Notes under the pieces: model-generated
What the model was told of the DNA's origin: nothing
The model's database searches: none
The model's input: only the letters and a program-made list of their open reading frames with translations
NCBI GenBank assembly: GCA_012656075.1
Contig: JAAKBF010000244.1
Coordinates: 62,001-126,000 of the forward strand
DNA length: 64,000 bases
Reading direction: 5' to 3'
Source of the DNA: Phytophthora hibernalis
Lineage: Eukaryota > Oomycota > Peronosporomycetes > Peronosporales > Peronosporaceae
Program-made: the position numbers and the translations under genes
Part shown: positions 12,216 through 24,380 of the stretch, in pieces
Layout: the number at the start of each line of letters is the position of its first letter
How positions within the stretch are numbered: position 1 is the first letter of the stretch

Positions 12216-13430
12216 TGTTGCTATACCTGCCCTCGCGGGACTTCAGTTTAACGTGCCTTCCTGTCAGACACGGGTTGGGGTTGAGACCACAGCGAGTCTC
12301 CCTCGATCTACTGAAGAACGTATAGAAGTTCACAGAAGCAGACGACGGAAACGCTTAGTGTCCAAAGAAGGTTGATTTGCATTGAGCTCTTGGTTGCTAA
12401 TTCGTGACTGACCTACAATCTTCCTTCGCTTCGTGCTGACTACGCCCACTTCGTGCGATCTTCGACTCACCCATTATCCACACATCATTGGATGACCGGC
12501 TGCCTTCCCTGCGTGCTTGTCCAACGCCACAATCTTGTTTACGCTACCCGTGATGCGTTTGTTGATGTTCGACGTTAAGTACGAACGTTGATCGTCGAAC
12601 GTTGATCGTCGACCATCACTCTTCAGCAGTATCTTGGTATTCCGGATTAGTACGACTCCACTCGTGGGTACACTTTGTCATGTGCCCTGAAGGTCTCCCG
12701 ATGGTGATCTATTCTCGACGTCGTATTCCCTCCATCTTTTCCAACGCACTACACCACACTTTTTCTGCATCGGGTCATTTTAATTTGTACATAAATCGTG
12801 GGTTGACCTCGTAATCAGTCTGATTAAGCGTTGGACATCGATGCATTCTTACAGGTCACGCCATACTGTATGGTAGAAGGTGAGCCTATATGAACGATGC
12901 ATATGCAGAAATACTGTAGTTTGCCTTGTTTCAGTCGTAACAACCACTAGCTGCGCCTGGTTTGCGTATTGGCTTAGCATCATAAAGAGCCTTATGTCGC
13001 CTTCGTAGAGTACGTGTAGCCGAGCTGCTTTTATAATAGACCGTCTCTGCATCTTCAACAGAGATACCAATACTGTTTGTCTTCCCAAATTCCCCAATCC
13101 TTACTTCGACTATACCAAGTGTTCTCTCGTGGTGCGTTTATGTTTACATATGTGGTGAGCGCTCAGAATGCCCAGTTAAGCATGGGCATTCTGAGGTCAT
13201 TAATTATAAATCGGTTGGAGAGGCCAGTAATAAAACGAGTTTCACATTCGACGACTGACATCTAATAATAAGCTCGCCCCCGTTTATATATAGCAACTCG
13301 GGGTGTGTGCTTCTTATTAAAGCGGTAAATCGGTTGATTTGTAAAAATATAGGACATCCTGCATGACTTTCACAGTACATGTAACATCAATCTTTTCAGC
13401 CATTAGGGCTGAAAGCTACACCTTTTCCTG

Positions 13431-13493
13431 TCCAACTTCACCAAGAACAAATCCAACTTCACCGAGAACAAATCCAAATTCACCAAGCCCAAC
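13431..13493. repeat. 21-bp tandem repeat, three copies
   Basis: Three consecutive units (13431, 13452, 13473) begin TCCAA(C/A)TTCACC and differ at a few positions. This is a minisatellite in non-coding DNA. Confidence 0.85.
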
Positions 13494-16267
13494 TCAAATA
13501 ATCAAAGAGCAAGCTCAATTGCATTAAACCTAATAAACATAAATTTGAGAAACATTCTTAAAATTAGGTTGTTCATTCGCAAGGATTCCCGCGCACACAG
13601 CACTGCTTCGCGCCTCCGTGACTGCGGTGAGATCGTTGGGGTACTTCAATTCCACCAATGCCCTGCTACCTCACCGCTGTGTGTGGCCTTGTAGAAATGA
13701 ACTTTGAACACTAAGTAGGAATCTCACAATAAGTGTATTAACCTTATTCCTCTATTCTATTTGCCTATGCTCTAGACTCGTGCTCGGGGTCTGAGGCAAA
13801 AGAGGAAGTGAGTGCGGCGTTAGGTTTGGGGCGCTCGGTCACCAGTGCCCTTGCTGAAAGAAAGTGACCTGCGTGCCCTGATTGGCGGATTAGATTCCCC
13901 GCGCCACAGTGACCACGATAGTTGAGTGACCGAGGTCTCGGTCGGATATAATAAATGGAACTGGTTAGAGGTACCGAGTAGATCGTACCTTAACGGATAC
14001 ATACGGTAGGAAAATTGTATTTTACGCGAGTAAAATACCGACCGCTCAAAATTGTGAATCTGAAAAATGTGAAAAAGGACACCCCCTCCCCTCTTTACCC
14101 GCCCCCGACTGTACTTGGCCTTTCATTTTCGAATCTCCCTCGGCACGCCCACACAAGAAATCTCTCCGGTACGTTAAACATGTATGTGTCCGTGATGATC
14201 GATATGTTTGTGTTCACGATGGCTGCCAGACTGTGGACGCATGAACGACAGCGAACCCGAGCGACAAGTCCCGTCCGACAGGTCGTCCTGGGTGTGTCAG
14301 CCTGTTGCCGTCGAATGGCATGAAGACTGGGAGGCGTTTTGCGCATACATCGAAGAGTATCAAGCGGTCACCCACCAGATCTTCCGGCAGCGTACATCGA
14401 CGTCTGTGGCGAAGCGAAACCGTGAGGTCTCAAGTCAGTTAAGATCGAGTACGAGCAGCGCAGCCTCGCCAAGTTGCAACAGCGGGGAGAGCTCCGATAT
14501 CGATGCACGTGATGTCTGGGAGGCAACTGATGCGAATGGAGAGGTATCAGAGCTTTTGATCCCGGAAGAGTTGAAGAATTTCTGGATCAAGCTAGTGTGC
14601 ACACAGGGCTGGAAGCGAAAGATCCGCGGAAAGAGAATACACAAGTCCTACTTTTCTAAAACAACGGGATGCAACGCAAACATCAAAGATGGAGTTGTTT
14701 GGAATGATGACACTCACGCGTTCATGGTTCGAGTCACGGGCTTCGACGTCAGTCACAATCGCAACTAATACAAAGCCGTATTCGAGAATCATGTATCGAA
14801 CCGCCGCGTGGAAGACCCAAACATCCTTGCCTTCGTTGACGAGCTTCAATCTGCCGGATCAAAGCCGAAATTAATCTTGCAGTATCTCCGGAAGAAGACA
14901 GGTGCGTTTGGGTTTTTGCTTTGGTGAGTGCCATCAAGTTAAATCTTACACTTGCTTTGTGCTCCGTACAGGCAAGAATGAAACACTGCGTGATGTGCAT
15001 AACATGGTGTCAAGGATGAAGGAGGAGTGAAGGGGAAGGGGCTACCACGGCAAAGCGTCTGGAAGCAGTTCTGCGTGGACTTTGCGAGAATCGTGGCAAT
15101 CGCGCGACAGTGTTCGTTGACGAGGACAAGAGAGCACAGACGATCACTCTGCAGACGCGGCAAATGTGGCGTTGGTTTAATGCGTTCCCAGAGGTGCTGC
15201 TCATTGACACCACGCACAATACGAACGAGTCACGGTACCAGCTCTTCTCGTTCGTGGTGAACGATGTGAATGGCCATGTGAGTTAATGTATTTGATCTAC
15301 TTGATGGATGCCTCTAATTACACGGCTGTAGTCGAGAGTGACTCTAGCTACTTCAAAGAAGCTAGGGGTACAACGGTGTACTCGAAACTCTGCATGTGTA
15401 ACTGTACTTACTCTTCTGTTCATTTTGGTGGTAGGGTCAATATGTACACCACAGCCTCATGGAGAACAAAAGTGCCGAATGCCTCACGGATGCGATCCGT
15501 TCGTTCAAGTTTCACAATCATGCATGGGAGAAGGTCGAAGTAATCGTTATTGACAAAGACATGGGAGAGCTAGGCTTGCTGAAAAAGAGTTCGTAGACGC
15601 GAAGGTGATTATGTGTCACTGCCACCTCAAGAAGTATATTCGAATCGAGATGGCAAAGAGTGAGTACGGAGGATCATCAAGCTTCGACAGAGACCAAGTG
15701 AAAGATACGGTGGATATGATGCGCTTAGCGACGTCGGTCGAAGAGTACACCAAGTATCTGAAGTATTTGTACTTCCTGGTGGATGGCATTCATGTCAGAG
15801 AAGCTGACCCAATTCCTGAGCCTGATCATGCATTCCTGAAGTACTTTTTGCGTAATTGGGATTCGATGAAGGAGCGGTGGGCACTGTATGCGCGTTCGGA
15901 CGTACCCCACCTAGGCAACCACACCAATAACAGGTATTACTGCACTTCAGACGTTTTGATTTTTATTATATACTTACCATGACTTCCATTTGTTTGGTAT
16001 TGCGCTTAGCAGGCTCGAAACATCATGGGGTCATATGAAGGAGATTCTGAAGCCAGAGATGGCCCTTGATGAATGTGTTGACACTTTGATGTTTCTGCAA
16101 GCTGTTGCGGAGATGCAGTACTCAAAGAAGATCACAGATGTTGACCAGATGCGCTACGATGGTGCCGACGAAAAATTTGACAAGCTCGCACGCGAAGTCA
16201 GCGCGTATGCGTACCGACTTGTTGAGCAGCATTGTTGGCTATCAAAAGATCGGAAAACACACTACAT

Positions 16268-16531
16268 CGTTCACTCTAATTAGTCTGACCCTGACTAATT
16301 ATGGTGTACGATTTTTATCGGAGAAAGTCGAACTTTTGAATTGATCTTGTGACAACAATATTATATTTTTATTGAAAGTAAGATGATGATTGGCTTCGGC
16401 TCGGCGAGATCTGCTCAAATCCACTGTCTTTGTGCTCTTTTGAACTCTTCGGGAAATTTTTGTCGTCCGTGGTGTCATGAAAAAGTACAGAAGCATGACT
16501 ATATTCGAAGCACGACTAATTAGAGTGAACG
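16268..16531. mobile_element. 264-bp MITE with perfect 18-bp terminal inverted repeats
   Basis: The 18 bases at 16268-16285 (CGTTCACTCTAATTAGTC) are the exact reverse complement of 16514-16531. The interior is AT-rich and non-coding. It interrupts the MULE coding region between the catalytic core and the SWIM finger. Coding sense resumes directly beyond it (YELKEIHSS), so it inserted after the MULE. The exact target duplication is ambiguous (one or two bases). Confidence 0.8.
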
Positions 16532-17331
16532 GTGTATGAGCTCAAGGAGATACATTCCAGTTTGTTTGTGCTGACTAGTGGGGACGATGTTGCTACTGCG
16601 TATCATGTTGATACATCGGTACGTCTGGAAGCTAAACACTCTTTATACACGACGTTCTGACTGACATTCTGACTCGAAGCATTGCTTGCCGAATGTGTCT
16701 TTAGCGATATCGCTGTTCGTGTGTGTTCATGAAGACGATACTACTTCCATGCCGGCACGTCATGTACTGGCGTCTCATGCAGGGCAAGTCTGCCATTCCT
16801 CTTCGCTATATTGAGCCTGGAAGCTGTCGTGCAAGCTCAATCAACCCGCAGCTGAAGAAGAAGTAGCCGATCGGGACATTGCGTGCACGAGATTCCAGAT
16901 TCGAGAGTCTACTAGGAGAGGCCGAGATTACCGAGTGCTCAATGGATCGACACAATACAATCACGCGCTGGAACGTGGCAGGAGTATCGCTGATATCATG
17001 AGCAGAAATAGCACGTTCATATTTCGTGAGATGATGACCACGCTGGAGAAGTTCGAGGATATTGTGAAGGATGGTGTATAACCGTTCGTTGGTCGTGAGG
17101 GTCATTGGATAGATCCGCTCTCACTCACGCAACTGTTGCGATTCGATTTGACGCCAACGTCCAAAATCGTGGTTGAACCGTCTGAAGCTACGCAAGTCTC
17201 TAGAGAAACGAAGCAAGAAACGGATCATGATTCTGAGGACGACCCACCATCGACGCAACGCTCTCGGGTAGATCCCAGCAGCTCGTTAACTCAAACTACC
17301 CTTTAACTCCATCCGGCTACCCTCCAAGAAA

Positions 17332-17410
17332 CTCCAGGTACCTCCCAAGTAGCTCCAGGTACTGCGGGAGTATCTCCAGGTACTGCAGGAGTAACTCCAG
17401 GTACCACCAG
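17332..17410 (+). repeat. 21-bp tandem repeat inside MULE coding region
   Basis: Units starting CTCCAGGTA at 17332, 17353, 17374 and 17395 encode a Thr/Pro/Gly-rich linker (TPGT...). The period is a multiple of three, so it keeps the frame. Confidence 0.8.
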
Positions 17411-18512
17411 ATACTTCGACTGTGCAGAAACACCCACCACCACGGAGACTTCACGAGGTGAACCACGGCGGACGAAGCGTCTACATATCAGCAGCAGTTC
17501 ATCCGAATCGTCGAGGTCATCCCCACCCGGGTTCGTCTTGGAAAAAAGCACCACGAGTCGTGGCCGACCTAAAGTCAGTAAAATCAAGGTCATGCTGAAA
17601 AGAAGCAGCGCATCAAGCGTGGTAAGAAAACGGCTGCCAAGTTGGTGCAAGGGACTTTGACTCCGGTTCCAAGTGTGCGAAACATCGTAACGTTACTGGA
17701 TAAAGACCACACATATGAAGACGCGTATCGAGTTCTACCAGCACTCTCTATCCGAGACGTGCCAAAGTCAAAGAAGGTCATCGCTGGGACTTTCACGTCC
17801 AAAGAGTGCAACGACGGCGTGCGATTTGTTTTCCCAGAAAGGTTCGTGATGAAAGCACAATCGGCTATATTGGTGTTTCGCAAAAGCGTCTAAAAGAAGA
17901 TGAGTGCAAAGGCAGTTCGGTGATCGAGTACTCCGCTTCGGCATTTTTAACCACAAAGATATCATCGCGATGAAGCGCTGGCACACCTGCATGGGGTACT
18001 TAGCAGAAACAGAGGATGCAATCAATTGGGCGAACAACACGAGTATCAGGCGCATTGGAATACCCGATCAGCTGTCCGATGGTGTTAACAGCGAACTCTT
18101 TGAGCGAGCGAACGCTATTAGGCAGTTGTTACTCCGAGGTGGACGATCTACGCCGTTTGGTGATCTTCTGAGGGACTGCGGGGTTCACGCGAAAGCGCAA
18201 TATTGCATACTAGCCTTCGCTCGTGGCTAGTGGTTCAGGTTATTGGGTTGGCCTAATACAACTTAGGCGTACAGAGGGTTCACATCCAACCCGGCGTAAT
18301 GGATCGTTCCTGGTCTTCAGGTTTGGTCCAACGCTCGTTGACCTGACAAAGGAAGCGAGTGTTGTTGGTAGGACTCATACCATTTGGTAGTGAGAATTTC
18401 TGCGTGATCCTACACTCAACCGAATCGATCCGGGATTGGGAGTGACTTTCTGTGTGTCTTCGTTGTATATTCGCTCTTACCCTAACGAGTATTCGAAAGA
18501 AGAAGAGAGAAG

Positions 18513-20921
18513 ATGGCGAGAGGAGTGAAGTCAGCGGTACCAGACACGCCGATGAAGTCGAGCGGAGGGAGCACCAAGGGTTCGGTGAGGCTCGGTCCAA
18601 CACTCGCGACCCCAAGTACTTTGGAGTCGATCAACCAGCGTTCGGACAGCTTCGACGTGCGGATGGACTACTCTGAAGCCAAAGAAGATGATAAAGACGA
18701 ATACCTGGAAGAAGCGACAGCGATGTCCGAGGTTTCGGAAGTCGCTACCGTCTCAGCAGGGCGTAGCGGCCGAGAGGTGAGGTCGCTCGCGCGAAACCTC
18801 ACCGAGACGTTGGACGAAGTGGCTGGTCCTGAACCAGCCCTCGAAGACAACGAAGATGGATTCGGCGATCTCCGATCGCTGACGATGGCCGAGGACGCGA
18901 GTTCTCGGTCGACCGGCAGTCGGTCTCCAGTTAATGGGGACACTCCGACTGCCAACAAGGTTCTGGGAAGATGCATGGAGGTGATGATGACAAAGAGCAA
19001 GTGGATGCGGGCCTTTGCGCCAAAGTCAATTCGACAAGCCGTGTGGATGGAACTCGAGGCAGAATTAGTTGTCCTGGAGGAATCGTGGAGCATCCAACAG
19101 GTGGCCGAGGACACGGTACAACTGTTCCGCGCTATGGGCTGTGAACCTCAAGCACTCCCCACCGAGGCCGACCTTCAAGGTTGGTCGATCGAAGACGCCG
19201 CGCTCTCTTTGCGCAAGACGGACAGAAGCTTCGGACGGTTTTCGGTGTGCCTGAGCCGGGCTCCAACCGTCGGTCGAGCCTCCCACGACGACCGAGGGGT
19301 TGGATCCATCGAGGGTCCCGCTACCGACAACTCCTGGGCGACAGCCAGAGAAGTCGGTCGGGACGGGTGTGTTCTCAGCGAAAGGGACCGCTTCGGCGTA
19401 CTTTCAAGATTCGCACATGGTAACGCCTCGGTCAGCGGACCGTACCGAGCGGCTGGCAAAAGGCTTCGAGTACACGGACCGCTCCGACGGCAGACCGAAG
19501 TGTAGGTCGGATGATGAACCGACGCTTTGATACGAACGACGACTCTTCTGACGACGACTCGGACGACGTAGAAGACCAACGGGGTGATGTGACTGGAGAA
19601 TGCACACGCCAAATCCGTGAGCTCAGCTCGATGGAAAACGAGAGATCCAAACCGAAGCTTGAAATCGCCTCGCACTTACCGTTGGGTAATATCAAGCCCT
19701 ATCTCGGCCTCCGAGACAAGAGTGAGAAGTCGATGCAATGGCTCCGAGCCTTCATCTATGAGATGAAGGGAATGCACACGCCACCGAATGAATGGTGCAT
19801 GGTGTTCGAGCTGAGCCTCCAAGATGGCGCCCTGCATTGGTACCGACAACTCCCCCAGAAGATGAGACGAACGTGGAAATTGTTGAGTGATGCGTTCATC
19901 AAGTACTACTGTTCCCGATTTAACCAATCGGCAAAAGCACAGTACTACTCGGCGAGACGTGAAGAGAAGGAGCATGTTTACGACTATCTGAACCAGCTAA
20001 ATGGCTACACCAGGAATGTCGGGGTACAATTTGAGCATGGCGGTCGTGAGGCCAAGGATCATGTTGAACACTTTCTCGATACGTGCGAAGACCGAGCCTT
20101 GGAAGGACGTCTGTGTCACGTGCGGGTCAAGAATATTCACGACCTGGAAGATATGATAAATGATATCCTCCGACGTCGCGAGAGGAAAAGGGGACGCGAG
20201 TCCTCGGTGCGACGTCCCAAGGGCCAAGATGATAGTCGTTGCAGCGACGATGGACGCTCCGAAGATTCGCGGAACCCCTACCGGCGTGACCGAGATGATG
20301 GTCGTCGTCGGGAAGATCGGTATCGGGATGACAACCGACGTCGAGATGATCGCCAATACCGACCGAGGATTACTCTAGCTGAAGCACTGACAGACATGGT
20401 CGCTGCGTTAAAGGTGGACGGCTCGGTCGACCCGCGAGGAGAACCGGCAGAGACATCGAGCGGGGTTATGACAATACCGAGGGTTATGACCCGGAGTACT
20501 ACCCTAGCAGGGGTGACCGAGGCTCGGACAGGTACTCGGACGACGAATATGCTTCGGATGAAGACCACGGTCATGTGGCTGCTGCGAACGATTCAGAGCG
20601 CCGTCACGCCGCCGAGGGAACGTACGCTCGAGCTGACAATCGCGGGCCGAGGGTTGGGAATAACCAATACCCGCACGACCGAGAAAACTGAGACCTCGGC
20701 GGACGTGATGGTCGCCGGCAATACTGCCCGTGTGCCACCTGTGGTGGACTCTCACACTCTGCACACTATTGTTTCAAGAGGTGCAAGATGTGCAAGCAAG
20801 TCCACGATGCGGGAAGATGCGAAGCATTCAACGAGCTGGCGTCTCTTCTGAAGGCGAAGGTGGAGAAGAAAGACCTCTCGCCAGAACTTCAAGAATTGGT
20901 CTATGGGAGTCATTTAAACTA
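18513..20921 (+). pseudogene. gag: gypsy #2 Gag (capsid plus zinc knuckle)
   Basis: The ATG at 18513 opens a Ser/Asp/Glu-rich N-terminal region that runs open to 19505. The retrotransposon gag domain itself is in another frame from about 19511 (GNIKPYLGLRDKS, WLRAFIYEMKG, GALHWYRQLPQK, FIKYYCSRFNQS, DHVEHFLDTC). It is followed by an Arg/Asp-rich RNA-binding tract (RRDRDDGRRRED...). A cysteine/histidine cluster of the CxxC...H...C, CxxC, H, C type lies at about 20722-20815 in a third frame and the product ends KDLSPELQELVYGSHLN with a TAG at 20919-20921. Frameshifts are therefore near 19500 and 20450. It would package element RNA in virus-like particles. Confidence 0.8.
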
Positions 20922-23900
20922 GGCAGCCCTCCAACTAAAACTGGGTTGGTCCCAATCGGGCTGCCACAGTTAGCCGAACCTGCGCTAGACGCCGACTACT
21001 TGTTTGCGTTCATGGGTTCGTGGAAACGGCCTGATGACTTGAATATGGATTATGTGGAATTGACGGAAAATGGAGAAGAGAGAGGCGCAAGCCTCGGTGA
21101 GAATGAAGTGAATGTGGAATGTGTGGAGAAAGCTGCTGGTACGGTTACCGAGGCTTCAATCGCAAGTATGGCTGTGACCGAGCGTGAGCCCCGAAGTCTC
21201 GGCCAGGCAATCAAGTTGTTGTCTGGTGAGAGGATGGGGTGGTGGTCGTCCCAGCGCTACGACAAGAGGAAGCGATTGCGTGCCATGGTAAACGGGGCAT
21301 TGGACGACGCACGAACGAGAATTCTGCTCGACACTGGAGCGAATGTGAGCGTGATCTCAGCTTCCTATGCGAAGAGACTACGCGTGCGGGAAGTATCGGA
21401 CCATGATCGCAGTCTGGAGGTTAGAGGTTAGAGGAATCAATCCAGGGGTGATGGAGACGCGCCGCCGAGCACTCGTTAAGATCACCCTCGGGTGGGAGCG
21501 AGTGTATGAATTCGAGTTGTGGATTATGGATCATAGCGCCGGAGTCGATGTAGTCCTCGGAGCGGGCTTCATGATACCAGCCGGAGTGCGGTTAGACTTG
21601 TTCCATTGTACGGCCCGGTTACCGGGTGAAGTTATGGTCCCCCTGGTGAAATCCCAGAACGCGGATGACGCTCCGGTATACGGTCTACAAGTGGCCGGTG
21701 GCCCGACCGAGGATTTGTCAGTCGCCAGACGAGAGTGGCACGATTTCAAGTTACCTTCACGACGTCCACCTCTGAACACCCACGAGGTGTGGATTCGCCG
21801 GATTGGGAATCTCGTGCCGACAGTGACGAGGTTTCAACGGGGACAACCAGCGTTTATCCGGCTGACCAATGTGTCACCGAGAGTTGCTGACTGTTCCAAC
21901 CACGGGTTGGTGGTATTATGGGTACCACGTGGCGATCTCCCGCAACGGCGCGGCTACACCCGGCTACGATCGGCGAAGTACGACGAATGGCAAGTGCTGG
22001 CGTACGCTGATTGTCGGGATGACACGTGAAAGTAAACTGTACGAGCAGTGGTTAGCCAGTTAACCACCAGCAGTCGTGCGGCGAGAATATCCGACGCCTC
22101 GGAAGATTCTTTCTCGACCGATAGCGCACCAAGATGGGCAGCGGATGGATCGTCTACAGAGCGGTGAAGAGTGCCACGCACGTCCGAGTGGGTGCGACCA
22201 CCCGACAGTAACCGTTACTCTGGTAACCTCGGACAGGGTGGCTATGGACATTGAAAACGAGGAATGTGAGGATTCAACCACGCCCGAATCCTCGGACAGG
22301 GGTGATGGCGAGGTAATTACCGGCGAGGCACCGGAATCCGTGGTCACCGAAGATTCGGAGGCACGTCTGAAGTCGGTGTTTGTAGCGCTTTCGACTGGCG
22401 TTTCCGCTGGCGTCGCAGTCGACATTGACGATGCTCTCGGCGGTGTGGCCGAGCATGTGGCAAACGAAATCGAGTTGACCGATTACGTACATGAGTTAGC
22501 ATTCCTCCTGACCTGACCGAAGCCTCGGAGACGGTTTTGGATTATACAGGACCCAACGTAGCAAACCCGAAGACCACGTCCGAGCAACAACGAGCATTGA
22601 TCAACGTGTTGCAGAAGCATGAACAGATCATGATTTCGAGCGGAAACGCTCTGCCACCGCCAGCTTATGGCGTTGTATGCGATATCGATGTACACGGACA
22701 CCCTCCGATCAAACAGAGGGCTCGGCGTACACCGCTAAAACACCTGAAGAAGTTATACGAGTTACTGAAAGGCTTGTTGAAAGCTCGGTTGGTGGCGTTC
22801 TCAAACAGCCCGTGGGCATCCCCGATTGTGCTTGTGTTGAAGAATACGGGGTTGATATTCGCCTGTGCATCGACTAGAAGATGGTGAACGCAATCACCGC
22901 GATTTTGGAGTATGCCATGTCGCTGGTCGACGATTTGTTAACGGACCTAGAAGCCTACCTGTGGTTCTGCTCTTTAGATGCAGCTAGCGGATTTTGGACG
23001 ATCATGATGACGATGAGAGCTCGGAAAATCTCGGCTTTCGTTTGTGCACTTGGCCACGTCGAGTGGCTGCGTATGCCGTTTGGTCTGAAGCACGCACCGA
23101 TGATTTACCTATGAATGATTGATAACGCTTTATGGGGGTTTGTTCAGGTCAAGGGTGGTTGGGCCCAGTTCTCTGAGTTGATGCGATCGGCTGAAGTGGC
23201 CGCTGAGGCCGCTAGAACAGGGGTGACCGACGGTTCTGCACAACTGTCCAAGGCTTCGACAGCTTTTCCGACCGCGAGTCCTCGGTGACGCTCGACGCTG
23301 TGACCCAACTAGTGAACAGCCCTGTAGCGGATATGTTCTCCACAGGGAAGCAGATGAATCCTCGTTGGTGCCAGTGTTCGATCGGCGGTCGTTCGTGGAC
23401 GATATTTGTTTCGGCTCCGAGACGTTTGACTCTTGTCTAGCCACCCTAGACCACCTGCTTCAACGGTTTGGTGAGTGTCGAATAAGTGTTAGTTTCACGA
23501 AGAGCATTTTCGTACAAGGCCGAGTGGATTTTCTGTCGCATGAAGTGTCGGTCGACGGCATTCGGGCCGATCCAAAGAAGTTGAAGATAGTGACAGAGCT
23601 GCCGTTCCTGTCATCGAAGAAAGGAATGCAGTCGTTCCTCAGTGCGTTGAACTATTACAGCAGATTCATCCAAGACTTTGCAGTGTACGGGGCCGCCCTG
23701 TACCAGCTCAAGGATGAGGATTTTACATCGGCAGGGAACCCATCCGCAGCTCACCGAAGCTTCGCAGTGCTACACCAGAAGGTTGCAGACGCGCCGATAC
23801 TACGACACTTTGACCGAACCAAAGAGGTGCACGTGACGCTATTTGCTAATGAGTGGGCTCTGAGTTCCACTCTGATGCAGTATCATGACAAGTTGCACCC

Positions 23901-24380
23901 CGTGCGGTTCTGCGGTCGTGTACTGAAGGATGCAGAGATGAATTACCACCCGGCCGAGAAGGAGGTGTTGGCCTTGTTGTTACTGTTGAAAGTGTGTTAC
24001 ACCCAGTTGGTCGGACGGACTATCCATGTCTACACTCGGTTCTCGACACTGGAGTGAGTGCATAAGTCGAAAACATTGTTCGGTCGTACGACCCACTTCG
24101 CGGTCATGTTGTCCCCGTAGCACCTGAAGGTCTACCGAGTCAAGGAACGCGATTGTGCTTTCCTCAACTACTACAAGCTGGGCTTACCAGCTTTGTTGAA
24201 CTCAAAGACTCGTTAGCCCCGGTGACCCCACCGTCACGGGGTTACCGACTGCTCGAATGGACCCACACTTGCTATACGAAAGCCTACCGAGGACTTACAA
24301 TGGCGTGGTGATGTATTTTGACGGCTCAGCCAAGATGGAGAAGAATGGCGGGTATGGTGGTTGCTCCTGGATACTATCCC
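20922..24380 (+). pseudogene. pol: gypsy #2 Pol (protease, RT, start of RNase H), truncated
   Basis: The pol frame overlaps the end of gag. The protease active site LLDTGANVS lies near 21330. A 7-bp tandem duplication (GTTAGAG, about 21420-21434) shifts the frame directly behind it, and the protease domain continues (VVLGAGFMIPAGV) to 22029. RT begins around 22620 (PPPAYGVVCDIDV, SPWASPIV). A TAG at 22876-22878 replaces the Tyr usually found before KMVNA. RT then continues to 23110 and, after a TGA and a frameshift, to the FVDD catalytic motif near 23392-23405 and on to the connection/RNase H start (YHPAEKEVLALLLLLKV). A further fragment with FDGSAKMEKNGGYGGCSW reaches the junction at about 24380. 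The product cannot be functional. Confidence 0.8.

Larger units (their letters stand above)
11163..14240. other. repeat-rich non-coding region
   Basis: No gene is supported. It contains an AT-rich stretch around 11360-11480, a 31-bp minisatellite (12123-12215), a TATATATA box near 13287 and a 21-bp triplicate (13431-13493). It also holds a short hairpin with arms GTATTTTAC/GTAAAATAC at 14017-14038 that may mark a transposon end. The segment 13780-13990 resembles LTR sequence of the local gypsy families, but no partner LTR could be shown. Confidence 0.45.
14241..17893 (+). pseudogene. MULE (Mutator-like) transposase with SWIM zinc finger, introns and a nested MITE
   Basis: Starting at the ATG at 14241, an acidic/Ser-rich N-terminal region leads to a WRKY-GCM1-like block, then the MULE catalytic core. 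The core has LLIDTTHNTN (first Asp, about 15200-15230), VIVIDKDMGEL (second Asp, about 15540-15570) and the helix-rich part ending WGHMKEIL near 16030. A SWIM-type zinc finger (C...LPCRHVMYWRLMQG) lies at about 16720-16790. Likely introns with GT/AG ends are 14902-14971, 15278-15434, 15934-16012 and perhaps 16619-16679; splicing them restores the frame or the motif order. The C-terminal part holds a TPGT-repeat linker (17332-17410) and a Lys-rich tail ending at 17893. Several single-base frameshifts and a nested 264-bp MITE (16268-16531) interrupt it. Terminal repeats of the MULE itself were not found. Confidence 0.75.
18244..24380 (+). mobile_element. Ty3/gypsy retrotransposon #2, 3'-truncated
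   Basis: Leader sequence (18244-18512), a gag with zinc knuckle, an aspartic protease, RT and the beginning of RNase H follow in order. Coding sense is lost at about 24375-24390, where it runs into the inverted 3' part of element #3. The integrase and 3' LTR are missing. The gag wording (WLRAFIYEMKG, GALHWYRQLP) is a very common Phytophthora gypsy family. No 5' LTR could be delimited. Confidence 0.85.

Noticed and set aside
12061..12375. Two overlapping open frames encoding Leu/Phe-rich peptides
   Set aside because: They translate a 31-bp minisatellite; frames are open only because the repeat lacks stops.
17904..18230. 108-codon plus-strand frame behind the MULE
   Set aside because: It shows no motif and overlaps a region where another frame also looks weakly coding; not separable from decayed MULE tail.
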